From assembly GCA_003156795.1 (NCBI GenBank), contig PMHU01000175.1, forward strand, positions 528-9,613: a DNA stretch of 9,086 nucleotides. The letters are read 5' to 3'. This DNA is from Acidimicrobiaceae bacterium. GTDB taxonomy: Bacteria > Actinomycetota > Acidimicrobiia > Acidimicrobiales > Palsa-688. Position 1 is the first letter of the stretch, and the number at the start of each line of letters is the position of its first letter. The notes below the pieces were generated by a model, which worked only from the letters and a program-made list of their open reading frames with translations, made no database searches and was not told the DNA's origin. The position numbers were made by a program, and so were the translations under genes. Shown piece by piece: positions 1 to 6,142 of this stretch.

Positions 1-77
1 GTGTTCGATTCGCCTCCGCGTGTTCGATACACGTCGCCTGCCGACGGCAAATGAACACGGCGGGACCGATCGAACAC
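1..77. repeat. Long imperfect palindrome (nested inverted repeats centred on base 39)
   Basis: Three nested pairs of arms share one centre at base 39: GTGTTCGAT at 1-9 with ATCGAACAC at 69-77, CGTGTTC at 19-25 with GAACACG at 53-59, and CGTCG at 32-36 with CGACG at 42-46. Because the arm motif is itself repeated (1-9 and 20-28), a second register is possible: CGCGTGTTCGAT at 17-28 pairs with ATCGAACACGCG at 69-80, a perfect 12-bp match. The element begins at the window edge and may extend leftwards. It could be a terminator hairpin of an upstream + gene, a structured RNA, or a palindromic intergenic repeat; the sequence here does not decide. There is no T-tract after it. Confidence 0.55.
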
Positions 78-194
78 GCGCAGCCCGCCGAAGCACGCTC
101 AGCGGGCCGGCGGCCTATAGCCGCGGCCTCGGGTAGGCGGACAGGAGGCGCTGGACCCAACGGCCATCTCGCGGCTGAATCGGCCGTACACTGT

Positions 195-222
195 TTGGCA
201 CCCGAGTTCAGCCGAGCATTTT
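195..222 (+). promoter_or_regulatory. Possible infA promoter
   Basis: TTGGCA at 195-200 is followed after 16 bases by CATTTT at 217-222, a weak sigma-70-like pair. A transcript starting near 229 would give a short leader carrying the GGAGGA ribosome binding site at 239-244. The -35 is fair and the -10 is poor, so this is a tentative call. Confidence 0.25.
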
Positions 223-238
223 GGCTGGCAGCCGAATT

Positions 239-244
239 GGAGGA
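239..244 (+). promoter_or_regulatory. Ribosome binding site of infA
   Basis: GGAGGA is placed 6 bases before the CTG at 251. It decides the start: no ATG, GTG or TTG occurs at a suitable distance in frame, and the product from CTG aligns with the normal N-terminus of IF-1. Confidence 0.75.
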
Positions 245-250
245 GCAACA

Positions 251-475
251 CTGGCTCAAGGCAAGGAAGACGCAATCGTGCTGGAAGGCACGGTGAGCGA
301 GGCCCTCAAGAACGCCATGTTTAAAGTGCTACTGGCCAACGGCCATCAGGTCTTGGCCCACAATTCGGGCAAGATGCGGATGAACCGCATACGGGTGCTC
401 CCTGGCGACAAGGTTCAAGTCGAGATCAGCCCGTACGACCTCACCCGGGGACGCATCACCTACCGCTACAAGTAG
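251..475 (+). CDS. infA: Translation initiation factor IF-1 (CTG start)
   Basis: IF-1 is a small OB-fold (S1-like) protein that binds the A site of the 30S subunit and assists IF-2 and IF-3 in initiation. The 74-residue product has the whole family core: EGTVSEAL, NAMFKV, NGHQVLAH, SGKMRM, IRVLPGDKVQVE and SPYDLTRGRITYRYK at the C-terminus. Its length equals the usual 72-74 residues. The start is chosen as CTG at 251: GGAGGA lies at 239-244 with a 6-base spacer, and the protein then begins M-A like most IF-1 proteins. The in-frame TTG at 221 would add 10 residues foreign to the family and would put the ribosome binding site inside the gene. Unusual residues are Asn before SGKMRM (normally Ile) and Arg before IRVL (normally Tyr). 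The gene is not followed by rpmJ or rpsM, as it usually is in the ribosomal-protein cluster, so it is either relocated or a second copy. Confidence 0.93.
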   Translation: MAQGKEDAIVLEGTVSEALKNAMFKVLLANGHQVLAHNSGKMRMNRIRVLPGDKVQVEISPYDLTRGRITYRYK

Positions 476-709
476 AGGAGCGGAAGGTCCGATCATCTGA
501 TCCGGGTGTGCAACGAGCGGTAGCGACGAAGCGACGCTCCCACAAGGGGTTGTCCAGGTGCATCGCGGGGTGTACCGTTCGTATTGACACGGACTTCGTA
601 CCCGAACCGCGTTGGACTCTGCCGTTGATGACGACACCCTCCCGGGGCGTTGCTCCAGACCCTGGTAGCGCAGCAGTAAGTGCGTTAACCGAACAGGGAG
701 GCCGCTCAA

Positions 710-1105
710 ATGGCCCTCACGCCGCTCCCGCCCATTGCGGGCGGTGTCCGAAGCGCCGTGCCCGATCTATGGACCCCCATCGTGCACGCCGAAACTCGCA
801 TGGTGGTCGTTCTGTCGGGCAAAGCGGACGTGTCCATCAGGCCCAGCCTGTCCGACGCGTTATGCCGGCTGATCGCCGATCGGTCTGGGGATGTGGTCAT
901 CGACTTGAGCACGTCCACCTTCATCGACACCGCCATCGTCCGCGCCCTGGCCACCGCAGGTCAGTTACTCGGCGGCCAGAGCCGGAGGTTGACCTTTCGG
1001 TCGCCACAGACGCTGGTCGCCAGGGTGCCCGACAGGTTCGGGCTGACCGATCTGATCGAGGCCGAGACGGGGTTCAGGGCTGGACCGCCCACCAAGCGCC
1101 CGTAA
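710..1105 (+). CDS. STAS-domain protein, anti-anti-sigma factor-like
   Basis: The 131-residue protein looks like a single STAS domain (about residues 28-120), as in SpoIIAA/RsbV-type anti-sigma-factor antagonists. These bind an anti-sigma kinase and release the sigma factor when unphosphorylated. Visible features are a hydrophobic strand with LSGKADV (35-41), the signature DLSTSTFIDTAIVRAL (65-80), and a C-terminal strand/helix ending PDRFGLTDLIE. The residue at the usual phosphorylation site (DS in most members) is Thr74, in FIDT. AGGGAGG at 695-701, 8 bases before ATG, supports the start. The first 27 residues are Pro/Ala-rich and probably flexible. No RsbW-like kinase, phosphatase or sigma factor lies nearby, so the partner is encoded elsewhere. 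It is separated from infA by 234 bases in which I see no gene. Partner and pathway are unknown. Confidence 0.75.
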   Translation: MALTPLPPIAGGVRSAVPDLWTPIVHAETRMVVVLSGKADVSIRPSLSDALCRLIADRSGDVVIDLSTSTFIDTAIVRALATAGQLLGGQSRRLTFRSPQTLVARVPDRFGLTDLIEAETGFRAGPPTKRP

Positions 1106-1141
1106 CATACCGACCCTAGAGGTACAGAGCGCTCCGATCCT

Positions 1142-1187
1142 CGCTCGCCGAGCGCGGGCCTTTGCCGGGAGCGGGCCTTTGCCGCTC
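1142..1187. terminator. Hairpin and tandem-repeat region between converging genes
   Basis: The 127-base gap between the ends of the STAS gene and the minus-strand operon contains CGCTC-GCC-GAGCG (1142-1154), then a 14-base unit GCGGGCCTTTGCCG occurring twice, 17 bases apart (1154-1167 and 1171-1184), then GAGCGG-7 bases-CCGCTC (1169-1187). The position suits a bidirectional terminator. No T-tract follows on either strand, so it is not a textbook intrinsic terminator. Confidence 0.4.
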
Positions 1188-1232
1188 GCCGTTCCGACCA
1201 GATCGCCGTTCCGCGTGCGCCTCGAGGGCTTG

Positions 1233-1499
1233 TCAGTCTTCTTCGTCTTCGCTGAGCAGCCCGTTGGCGGCTGCTAGCGCGGTGGCGGCCCGCACGGCCT
1301 CCTCGTAGACGGCGGTCAAATGGCGCACCGCCACGGCCGGATCCATGGCCAGAGGTGGAGCTCCTAGGGATCGGACGAGCACGCCCGGGTCACTGGTCGG
1401 GCGGATGCTGACTGCCATGGATGCGGGCTCATAGTTGCTACCCCAGAACTTCTGCTCCGCCAGCCTCTTGGTGGCCGCCGGTCGGCGTCGCTTGCTCAC
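1233..1499 (-). CDS. Hypothetical 88-residue protein translationally coupled to SNF2 helicase
   Basis: I do not recognise a family. The protein has a basic N-terminus (SKRRRPAATKR), a central part with KFWGSNYEP and MAVSIRP, a helical C-terminal segment (about residues 56-81, HLTAVYEEAVRAATALAAAN) and an acidic end (SEDEED). No membrane segment or signal peptide is visible. The start is GTG at 1499, which overlaps the helicase stop in a GTGA. A strong AGGAGGAGG lies just upstream inside the helicase gene, so translation is very likely coupled to it. This suggests a partner or accessory of the helicase, but that is an inference from position only. The charged ends could allow contact with nucleic acid or with the helicase, which itself ends in an acidic tail. 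Confidence 0.75.
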   Translation of the reverse strand: MSKRRRPAATKRLAEQKFWGSNYEPASMAVSIRPTSDPGVLVRSLGAPPLAMDPAVAVRHLTAVYEEAVRAATALAAANGLLSEDEED

Positions 1500-4400
1500 G
1501 CGGCCTCCTCCTCTCCGGGCTCGTCGGTGGTCGGTTCGTCCTCGACCAATTCCTCGTCGTGTAGACCCAGCGCGGCCCGCAGTTGCTCGGCATCGAGGTC
1601 GCCCAGGCTGCTTCTCGCCGGCAGGACCATTCCGGCCACTTGTCGCTTGCCGGCGACGATCTCCTCTACGCGCTCATCGACGGTGCCCGGGCACACCAGG
1701 CGGTGACACATCACCGTGTTCTGCTGGCCGATCCGCCAGGCTCGGTCCCTCGCCTGGTCTTCGACAGCCGGGTTCCACCAGCGGTCGTAGAGGACCACGT
1801 GATTGGCGGCCGTCAGGTTGAGACCGGAGCCCCCGGCCTTGATGGACAGCACCAAGGCTCCCGCACCCGACTGCGACTGGAAGTCGGCGATCAGCTGATC
1901 GCGCACTCCTCGACCAAGACCGCCGTGATAGCAGCCGATCTTCATGCCTGTGCGCTCGGTCAGGTAGGTCGCCAGCCGATCTCCCCACTGGGCGAAGTGG
2001 GTGAATATGAGGATCCGCTCGTCGGCCGCGAAAACGTCCGACACGATCTCTTCCAGGCGAGCGAGCTTGCCGGAGCGACCGACCAGACCGTCTTGGTCGT
2101 CGTCGTCGCGTAGGTACGCGGACGGGTGGTCGCATATCTGCTTCAAAGCCGTGATGGCGGCGAGCACCGCCCCCTTGCGCTGGTTCTGGTCGCCGGCCAG
2201 GTTGCCTTCCAGGAGTCGGTTGACGACCGCTTGGTACAGCCCGATCTGCTCCGGAGTCATGCTGCAGTGGTCGATCTTGTCGACCTTGTCGGGCAGCTCC
2301 GCCGCGATCTCCGGTTCGGTCTTGGTTCGGCGGAAGATGAGTAGGCCGTTGAGGGCCCGCAGCGCGCTCTCCTCGGACCGCCGAGGCTTCGCCTCGCCGG
2401 CAGAAGGACTTCCGGTCGCCCCGGCCGGAGCTCCATTGGCGTCGCTGGCCGGGGCGGCTTCGGAAGAGCGCGACAGGTTCTCGATGAACGCGGTACGGGG
2501 GCCGACCAAGCCGGGATTGGTGAAATCCAGGATCGCCCACAGGTCGCCCAGGCCGTTTTCCACGGGGGTTCCGGTGAGGGCCAGGCGAGAGTGAGCCGAC
2601 AGGCGTCGAAGCTCGCGGGCCGTCTCGCTGTTGTGGTTCTTGATCACTTGGGCTTCGTCCACGACCACGCGACGCCACGACACTTTCGACAAGGCCTCGA
2701 TATCGCGGACTGCGGTCGCGTAAGTGGTGAGCACCAGGTCCGACGTAGAGGCGAGGCGACCGATGGAGTCGCCCTCCGCCCGGCGCGGACCGTGATGAAC
2801 AGAGGCCTTGAGACCCCGGGTGAAGCGGGCGGCTTCGCTGGCCCAGTTGCTCAACACCGCCGGCGGGCAGATGACCAGCGTCGGACCGTGCCCGCGGTCT
2901 ACCAGCACGTGCGCCAATAACGTCGGTGTCTTGCCCAATCCCATGTCCATGGCCAGGCATCCGCCGAGGCCGGAACGGTCCAAGAAACCGAGCCAGCCGG
3001 CGGCCTCGGCCTGGTAGCTGCGGAGTTGGCCGGCGAAGCCGTCTGGGGTGTCGATCGGAGCCGGCGGGTGGGTGGTCGCCCCGCGCAGCAGATCGGCCGC
3101 CCATCCGCTCCCGTCCACTCGTACGGGGCCGCCGAGGGTGGAGCCCTCCAGCCCCACCGCGTGGCGGATGACCTCTGCTCCGGACAGTTGGGTGATCGAC
3201 GAACGCTCGGCCAACGCCGCCGCGGCGGCGGCCAGGTCGGCCCGGTCGATGTGGACCCACTTGCCCCGCACCTGCACGAGGGGCTGGGCTTCCTTGGCCA
3301 GCTTCGCTACCCCGGCCGCGTCGAGCTCGAGGTCGTCGAAGAAGACGGACCATCTGACGTTGGCGAGTTGGCGGACTCCCACTTGGGAGGGCCCACCGAC
3401 CGCTTCGGCATACAGGCGCAGCTGGGCCGTGGGCTTGCGGCGGGAGACCCGGGGCAGGAGGACTTCAAACCCGGCCGCCTGCAAGGCTCGACCGGTCGAG
3501 AACATCAGCTCTACCGCCTCATCCCCGTCGAGGACCACCTGGCCCCTCCGGGTACTAGGCCGACGCAGCGCGGGTATCAGCCGTTCGAGCCGGCGCAGCT
3601 GCGCTTCGACTTGTTGAGACTTGGTCCCGGACGCGACCACCAACGCGTGCTCGACGGGCATGGCGTGCTTGTCCACCCCTGTGGCTTCGACGGTCAACAG
3701 CCAGCCGCCGTCGGATTGAGGCGGGTCCAGCCGAATCGACAAGCCGATGCGGTAGTTGGCGATGACGGGGGCGGCCCACCTCTTGAGGTCCTCGCCGACC
3801 CGCGCTGCGGGCTCGACATCGGCCACGAAAGGGCGTCCGTCGAGGCCCGACAGAACCGCTTCAGCGATCTCGATTCTGGAGCTGGCGTGCGGAGATGCGG
3901 CGGGCGCCACCAGGCGTCCGGCACCTGCACGCGACACCGCGTCGACGACTGCGGCCAGGATCGACCGCGTGACTGAGTCAGGTGGGGCGGCCGTCTGCAG
4001 AGCCGATACGGCCCCGGGCATGCGAGAGACCAGGTCGTGCAATCGCTCCCGTCCGAGCAGCGCCGGCACCCACCGAACCCGGTGTCTCCCCGCGGCGGCC
4101 TTGGACGCGGAGCCGCTCGTGGTCGCAGCTCGTACGACCGGAACCATGTGGCCTTGAGCGACCAGCTCGGTGCCCCACATCGCCACCTCGCCCATCCACC
4201 GCAAGCTGGGACCAACCGCCTCCGCGCCTTGACCGGCTCCGATCCCGACCAGCCAACCCAGCGTTTGCGAGAGCGGCGCCGATCGGGCATCGGCGCTCGT
4301 CCGACTGGGCTCGGGCACGGGCGAGTGGCGCTCCCAACCGATTGCGGCCGCTTCGGCGGCTCCGAGAAGTTCGTCCAAATCGTCTGCTGTCGCCTCGACC

Positions 4401-4879
4401 CCTGGCCCCCCGGCCCAGACGACCACGCGACCCTCGCCCCACGAAGCTTGTAGCCGCGGCGGACCAGCTTCGACCGGATCGGGCGCCCGGTGGGGCCCGG
4501 ACCTGGCGGTGGAATCGACGGCGTTACCGAGGGCGACGGACGGGTTGGCGCCGACGGCCTTTCCGGCGGCCCCATTCCCACCTGACGTGCTGACCGGAAG
4601 GGTCGGAACGTCGATCGAGTCGTCCGCCACGCGCAACAGCGCTCGGGACAAACGGTCTCGCTCGCCCGTCAGATCGGCGACCACTACCTCCCTGAGGTCT
4701 GGCTTAAGGGACGCGGCGGCCCGCAAGCCGTCGTCGGTCTCGTGAATGAGACGGCGCAACGCCGCAACCCAGGCTAGGGGATCGGCCGCCAGGGCCGCCC
4801 TCTCGGGTTCCGACGCCCATCCGCCAGCATCAGCAATCACCGCTGCCTCTATGGCGATCTGGTCCAGCTTCCTCTCCAC
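1496..4879 (-). CDS. SNF2-family DEAD/DEAH-like helicase (HelZ-type) with SNF2-associated domain
   Basis: The 1127-residue protein is an ATP-dependent DNA translocase/helicase of the SNF2 group, resembling actinobacterial HelZ proteins. Order: an N-terminal region (1-90); a Gly/Ala/Pro-rich linker (about 90-145); an SNF2-associated (DUF3670-like) domain (about 440-560; note FEVLLPRVSRRKP and PLVQVRGKWVHID); then the two RecA-like lobes. Motif I is DMGLGKT (645-651), Ia is ICPPAVLSNW (670-679), II is DEAQ (741-744) and III is LTGTPVENGL (768-777). Lobe 2 has ILIFTHF (956-962), SGLNLTAANHVVLYDRWWNP (1018-1037) and QARDRAWRIGQ (1042-1052). All ATPase motifs are intact. An Ala/Ser/Gly-rich insert (about 803-838) sits between motif III and FRRTK, and the tail is acidic. 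The start is GTG with a poor ribosome binding site; GTG at 4840 (Val14), preceded by GAGG with a 5-base spacer, is an alternative. The cellular role (repair, transcription recovery or defence) cannot be told from sequence. Confidence 0.9.
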   Translation of the reverse strand: MERKLDQIAIEAAVIADAGGWASEPERAALAADPLAWVAALRRLIHETDDGLRAAASLKPDLREVVVADLTGERDRLSRALLRVADDSIDVPTLPVSTSGGNGAAGKAVGANPSVALGNAVDSTARSGPHRAPDPVEAGPPRLQASWGEGRVVVWAGGPGVEATADDLDELLGAAEAAAIGWERHSPVPEPSRTSADARSAPLSQTLGWLVGIGAGQGAEAVGPSLRWMGEVAMWGTELVAQGHMVPVVRAATTSGSASKAAAGRHRVRWVPALLGRERLHDLVSRMPGAVSALQTAAPPDSVTRSILAAVVDAVSRAGAGRLVAPAASPHASSRIEIAEAVLSGLDGRPFVADVEPAARVGEDLKRWAAPVIANYRIGLSIRLDPPQSDGGWLLTVEATGVDKHAMPVEHALVVASGTKSQQVEAQLRRLERLIPALRRPSTRRGQVVLDGDEAVELMFSTGRALQAAGFEVLLPRVSRRKPTAQLRLYAEAVGGPSQVGVRQLANVRWSVFFDDLELDAAGVAKLAKEAQPLVQVRGKWVHIDRADLAAAAAALAERSSITQLSGAEVIRHAVGLEGSTLGGPVRVDGSGWAADLLRGATTHPPAPIDTPDGFAGQLRSYQAEAAGWLGFLDRSGLGGCLAMDMGLGKTPTLLAHVLVDRGHGPTLVICPPAVLSNWASEAARFTRGLKASVHHGPRRAEGDSIGRLASTSDLVLTTYATAVRDIEALSKVSWRRVVVDEAQVIKNHNSETARELRRLSAHSRLALTGTPVENGLGDLWAILDFTNPGLVGPRTAFIENLSRSSEAAPASDANGAPAGATGSPSAGEAKPRRSEESALRALNGLLIFRRTKTEPEIAAELPDKVDKIDHCSMTPEQIGLYQAVVNRLLEGNLAGDQNQRKGAVLAAITALKQICDHPSAYLRDDDDQDGLVGRSGKLARLEEIVSDVFAADERILIFTHFAQWGDRLATYLTERTGMKIGCYHGGLGRGVRDQLIADFQSQSGAGALVLSIKAGGSGLNLTAANHVVLYDRWWNPAVEDQARDRAWRIGQQNTVMCHRLVCPGTVDERVEEIVAGKRQVAGMVLPARSSLGDLDAEQLRAALGLHDEELVEDEPTTDEPGEEEAA

Positions 4880-4964
4880 TCTCGTGTGGGATGGTCGGGC
4901 TCGGGCTCCTGCCCAACCGGCAAAGAGCCGGCAACGCCTCCAACCATCACCGAAAAGGGCCTGC

Positions 4965-4993
4965 GAGATATTCCCCGACCCTTAGGCATTCAA
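4965..4993 (-). promoter_or_regulatory. Candidate promoter of the SNF2 helicase operon
   Basis: On the minus strand, TTGAAT (4988-4993) is followed after exactly 17 bases by TATCTC (4965-4970), a reasonable sigma-70-type pair. Transcription would begin near 4958, giving a leader of roughly 80 bases before the GTG at 4879. It implies that the helicase is transcribed separately from the upstream fadE/SDR operon. Confidence 0.4.
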
Positions 4994-5020
4994 CCTGCTC
5001 GGGCTTCCTTCCATTCCCAG

Positions 5021-5081
5021 CCGCTGACCGGCGGCGCCCCGCTAACCACGACCGCAGCCGCCCGCTGAGATCACCGCTAAC
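5021..5081. repeat. Four CCGCTRA repeats upstream of the helicase promoter
   Basis: CCGCTGA, CCGCTAA, CCGCTGA and CCGCTAA begin at 5021, 5039, 5062 and 5074 (spacings 18, 23 and 12), all in the same orientation. They lie 28-88 bases upstream of the candidate -35 of the helicase promoter, where an activator could bind. In DNA this rich in C and G some of this may be chance. Confidence 0.3.
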
Positions 5082-5197
5082 TGCTCCGTCGCCCCCGACG
5101 AGAACCAATGCTAGCGCGCCGCCACAGCCTGGAGCGAGCATCCCCGACGATAAGATGGCACGGCTTTCTGATTTCGACCAATCTGGGCTCGGTCGCG

Positions 5198-5212
5198 GGC
5201 CGTCAAACGGCC
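5198..5212 (-). terminator. Small hairpin at the end of the fadE/SDR operon
   Basis: GGCCGT-CAA-ACGGCC is a perfect 6-bp stem with a 3-base loop that spans the SDR stop codon. On the minus strand it is not followed by a T-run, so termination here is uncertain; it may simply stabilise the transcript end. Confidence 0.25.
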
Positions 5213-6123
5213 GCCGGGAGCTCGATTTCGGGGTGTGACGAAGCGACCATGCGACGCATCCCCCCCCGCCAGTGGACCCGCGACGGCCCGATCGACGCAT
5301 CCATGCGGGTGACGTCGACCGCCACGCTTGGAAGAGCGAACTCGGTCTCTTCCATGATCGCCGGCTTGCCGACCAACTGGCCCAGATACGCACACCAGTC
5401 CTGCACGCTGACCACGTCGGGCCCGGCCCAGTTGAGCGTGGTGGCAGGTACAGACGCCGCCTCGAGCAGCAACGGGATCTGGCGGATGATGTCGTCGCTA
5501 TGGATCGGCGAGTAGACACTGGGTTCCCCGGGCAGCACTTGAATAGCCTTGCCATCCAGGATGCATTCGAGGTGGATGGACGGCCACGCCACGCAGTCGC
5601 CGTAGGGAACGTTGAGGCGAGCGATGACGGTGGGTAGGTCGTACAGCCGGGCCGAAAGCCGCGCCACTGACTCGGCTGCGATCTTGGAGATGCTGTAGGT
5701 CGGCAACAACGCCCGGTGGTTGTCGCCCAAGGGGTCTTCCTCTCTCATCGGGTGTTGCCCGTTGGGGGCGTACACACCAGTTGAGGAGCAGTGCAGGAAA
5801 GCTTCCACCTCTCGGTAATGCGACATGACCAGGCCGAGGCTCTCGGCATTGGCCGCGAGAGCTGACGAAAATTTCGAAGAGTGGGTGACGGCCAGGTTCA
5901 CCACGTAGTCGATGCCGGTGGGCAAAGCCGACAGATCTGGGTCGGCTAGATCGAGGACGACCGTGCGCACGCCTCGCTCCTCCAGGTCGACCTTGGCCTT
6001 GGCGTTGTGGAAGCGGGCCGCACCCCACACCTCGTTGTGCTCGGCCAGTTGGTGCACCACCGGGGTGGCAACCATCCCGGTGGCGCCAAGTACCACGATC
6101 TTCTTGCCTTGCAGTTGGTCCAT
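5203..6123 (-). CDS. NAD(P)-dependent SDR / epimerase-dehydratase family protein
   Basis: The 306-residue protein is an extended (or atypical) short-chain dehydrogenase/reductase with a Rossmann fold. The nucleotide-binding motif GATGMVA is at residues 13-19 after a KKIVVL strand, and an acidic strand end DLADPDL lies at 58-64. A candidate catalytic Ser (113/114, in HCSSTGVYAP) and the YxxxK pair Tyr143/Lys147 (TYSISK) complete the active site. RLNVPYGD (169-176) and SPIHSDDIIR (205-214) are typical of the C-terminal substrate region of epimerase-like SDRs. ATG at 6123 is chosen because GGAGG lies 7 bases upstream; a longer frame to 6201 would add 26 Arg-rich residues overlapping the previous gene. 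It starts 19 bases after the fadE27-like stop, so it is the third gene of that operon. The substrate is unknown. A hydroxy or keto group on a steroid or side-chain intermediate is plausible from context only. It does not look like classical 3-hydroxyacyl-CoA dehydrogenase SDRs. Confidence 0.82.
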   Translation of the reverse strand: MDQLQGKKIVVLGATGMVATPVVHQLAEHNEVWGAARFHNAKAKVDLEERGVRTVVLDLADPDLSALPTGIDYVVNLAVTHSSKFSSALAANAESLGLVMSHYREVEAFLHCSSTGVYAPNGQHPMREEDPLGDNHRALLPTYSISKIAAESVARLSARLYDLPTVIARLNVPYGDCVAWPSIHLECILDGKAIQVLPGEPSVYSPIHSDDIIRQIPLLLEAASVPATTLNWAGPDVVSVQDWCAYLGQLVGKPAIMEETEFALPSVAVDVTRMDASIGPSRVHWRGGMRRMVASSHPEIELPAAV

Positions 6124-6142
6124 CCGTCGCCTCCGGACTGGT

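Larger units (their letters stand above)
4880..5202. other. Intergenic region upstream of the SNF2 helicase
   Basis: This stretch of 323 bases lies between the end of the SDR gene and the helicase start, both on the minus strand. I see no convincing gene in it: the open frames crossing it lack ribosome binding sites and family-like composition. It holds a candidate helicase promoter (4965-4993), four copies of CCGCTRA (5021-5081) and a hairpin at the SDR stop codon (5198-5212). Confidence 0.6.

Noticed and set aside
18..34. T-arm-like sequence (GCGTG TTCGATA CACGT) suggesting the 3' end of a tRNA gene
   Set aside because: The upstream bases inside the window do not give a credible anticodon loop, no CCA or usual discriminator follows, and the same motif recurs in inverted copies, so the palindrome explains it better. 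The left flank would be needed to exclude it fully.
1..80. LexA/SOS-box resemblance of the GTTCGA and CGAAC elements
   Set aside because: The actinobacterial SOS box needs CGAAC-4 bases-GTTCG; here the halves point the other way and are far apart.
51..296. 81-residue + strand frame overlapping the start of infA
   Set aside because: No ribosome binding site, no recognisable family, and it collides with infA in another frame.
515..539. GAGCG/CGCTC hairpin after infA as a terminator
   Set aside because: A stem of only 5 bp around a 15-base loop, with no T-run, is too weak to call.
584..589. Perfect TTGACA upstream of the STAS gene
   Set aside because: No TAnnnT box lies 16-19 bases downstream, so I do not call a promoter, though direct TTCGTA copies at 578 and 595 are nearby.
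1674..3353. 559-residue minus-strand open frame inside the helicase gene
   Set aside because: It is the frame-shifted shadow of the helicase: Arg/Gly/Pro-rich with no recognisable domain, while the other frame carries all SNF2 motifs.
3026..3976. 316-residue + strand open frame opposite the helicase, and similar long + frames at 1583-2113 and 3982-4593
   Set aside because: Antisense frames are long in GC-rich genes because stop codons are rare; there are no ribosome binding sites and no family resemblance.
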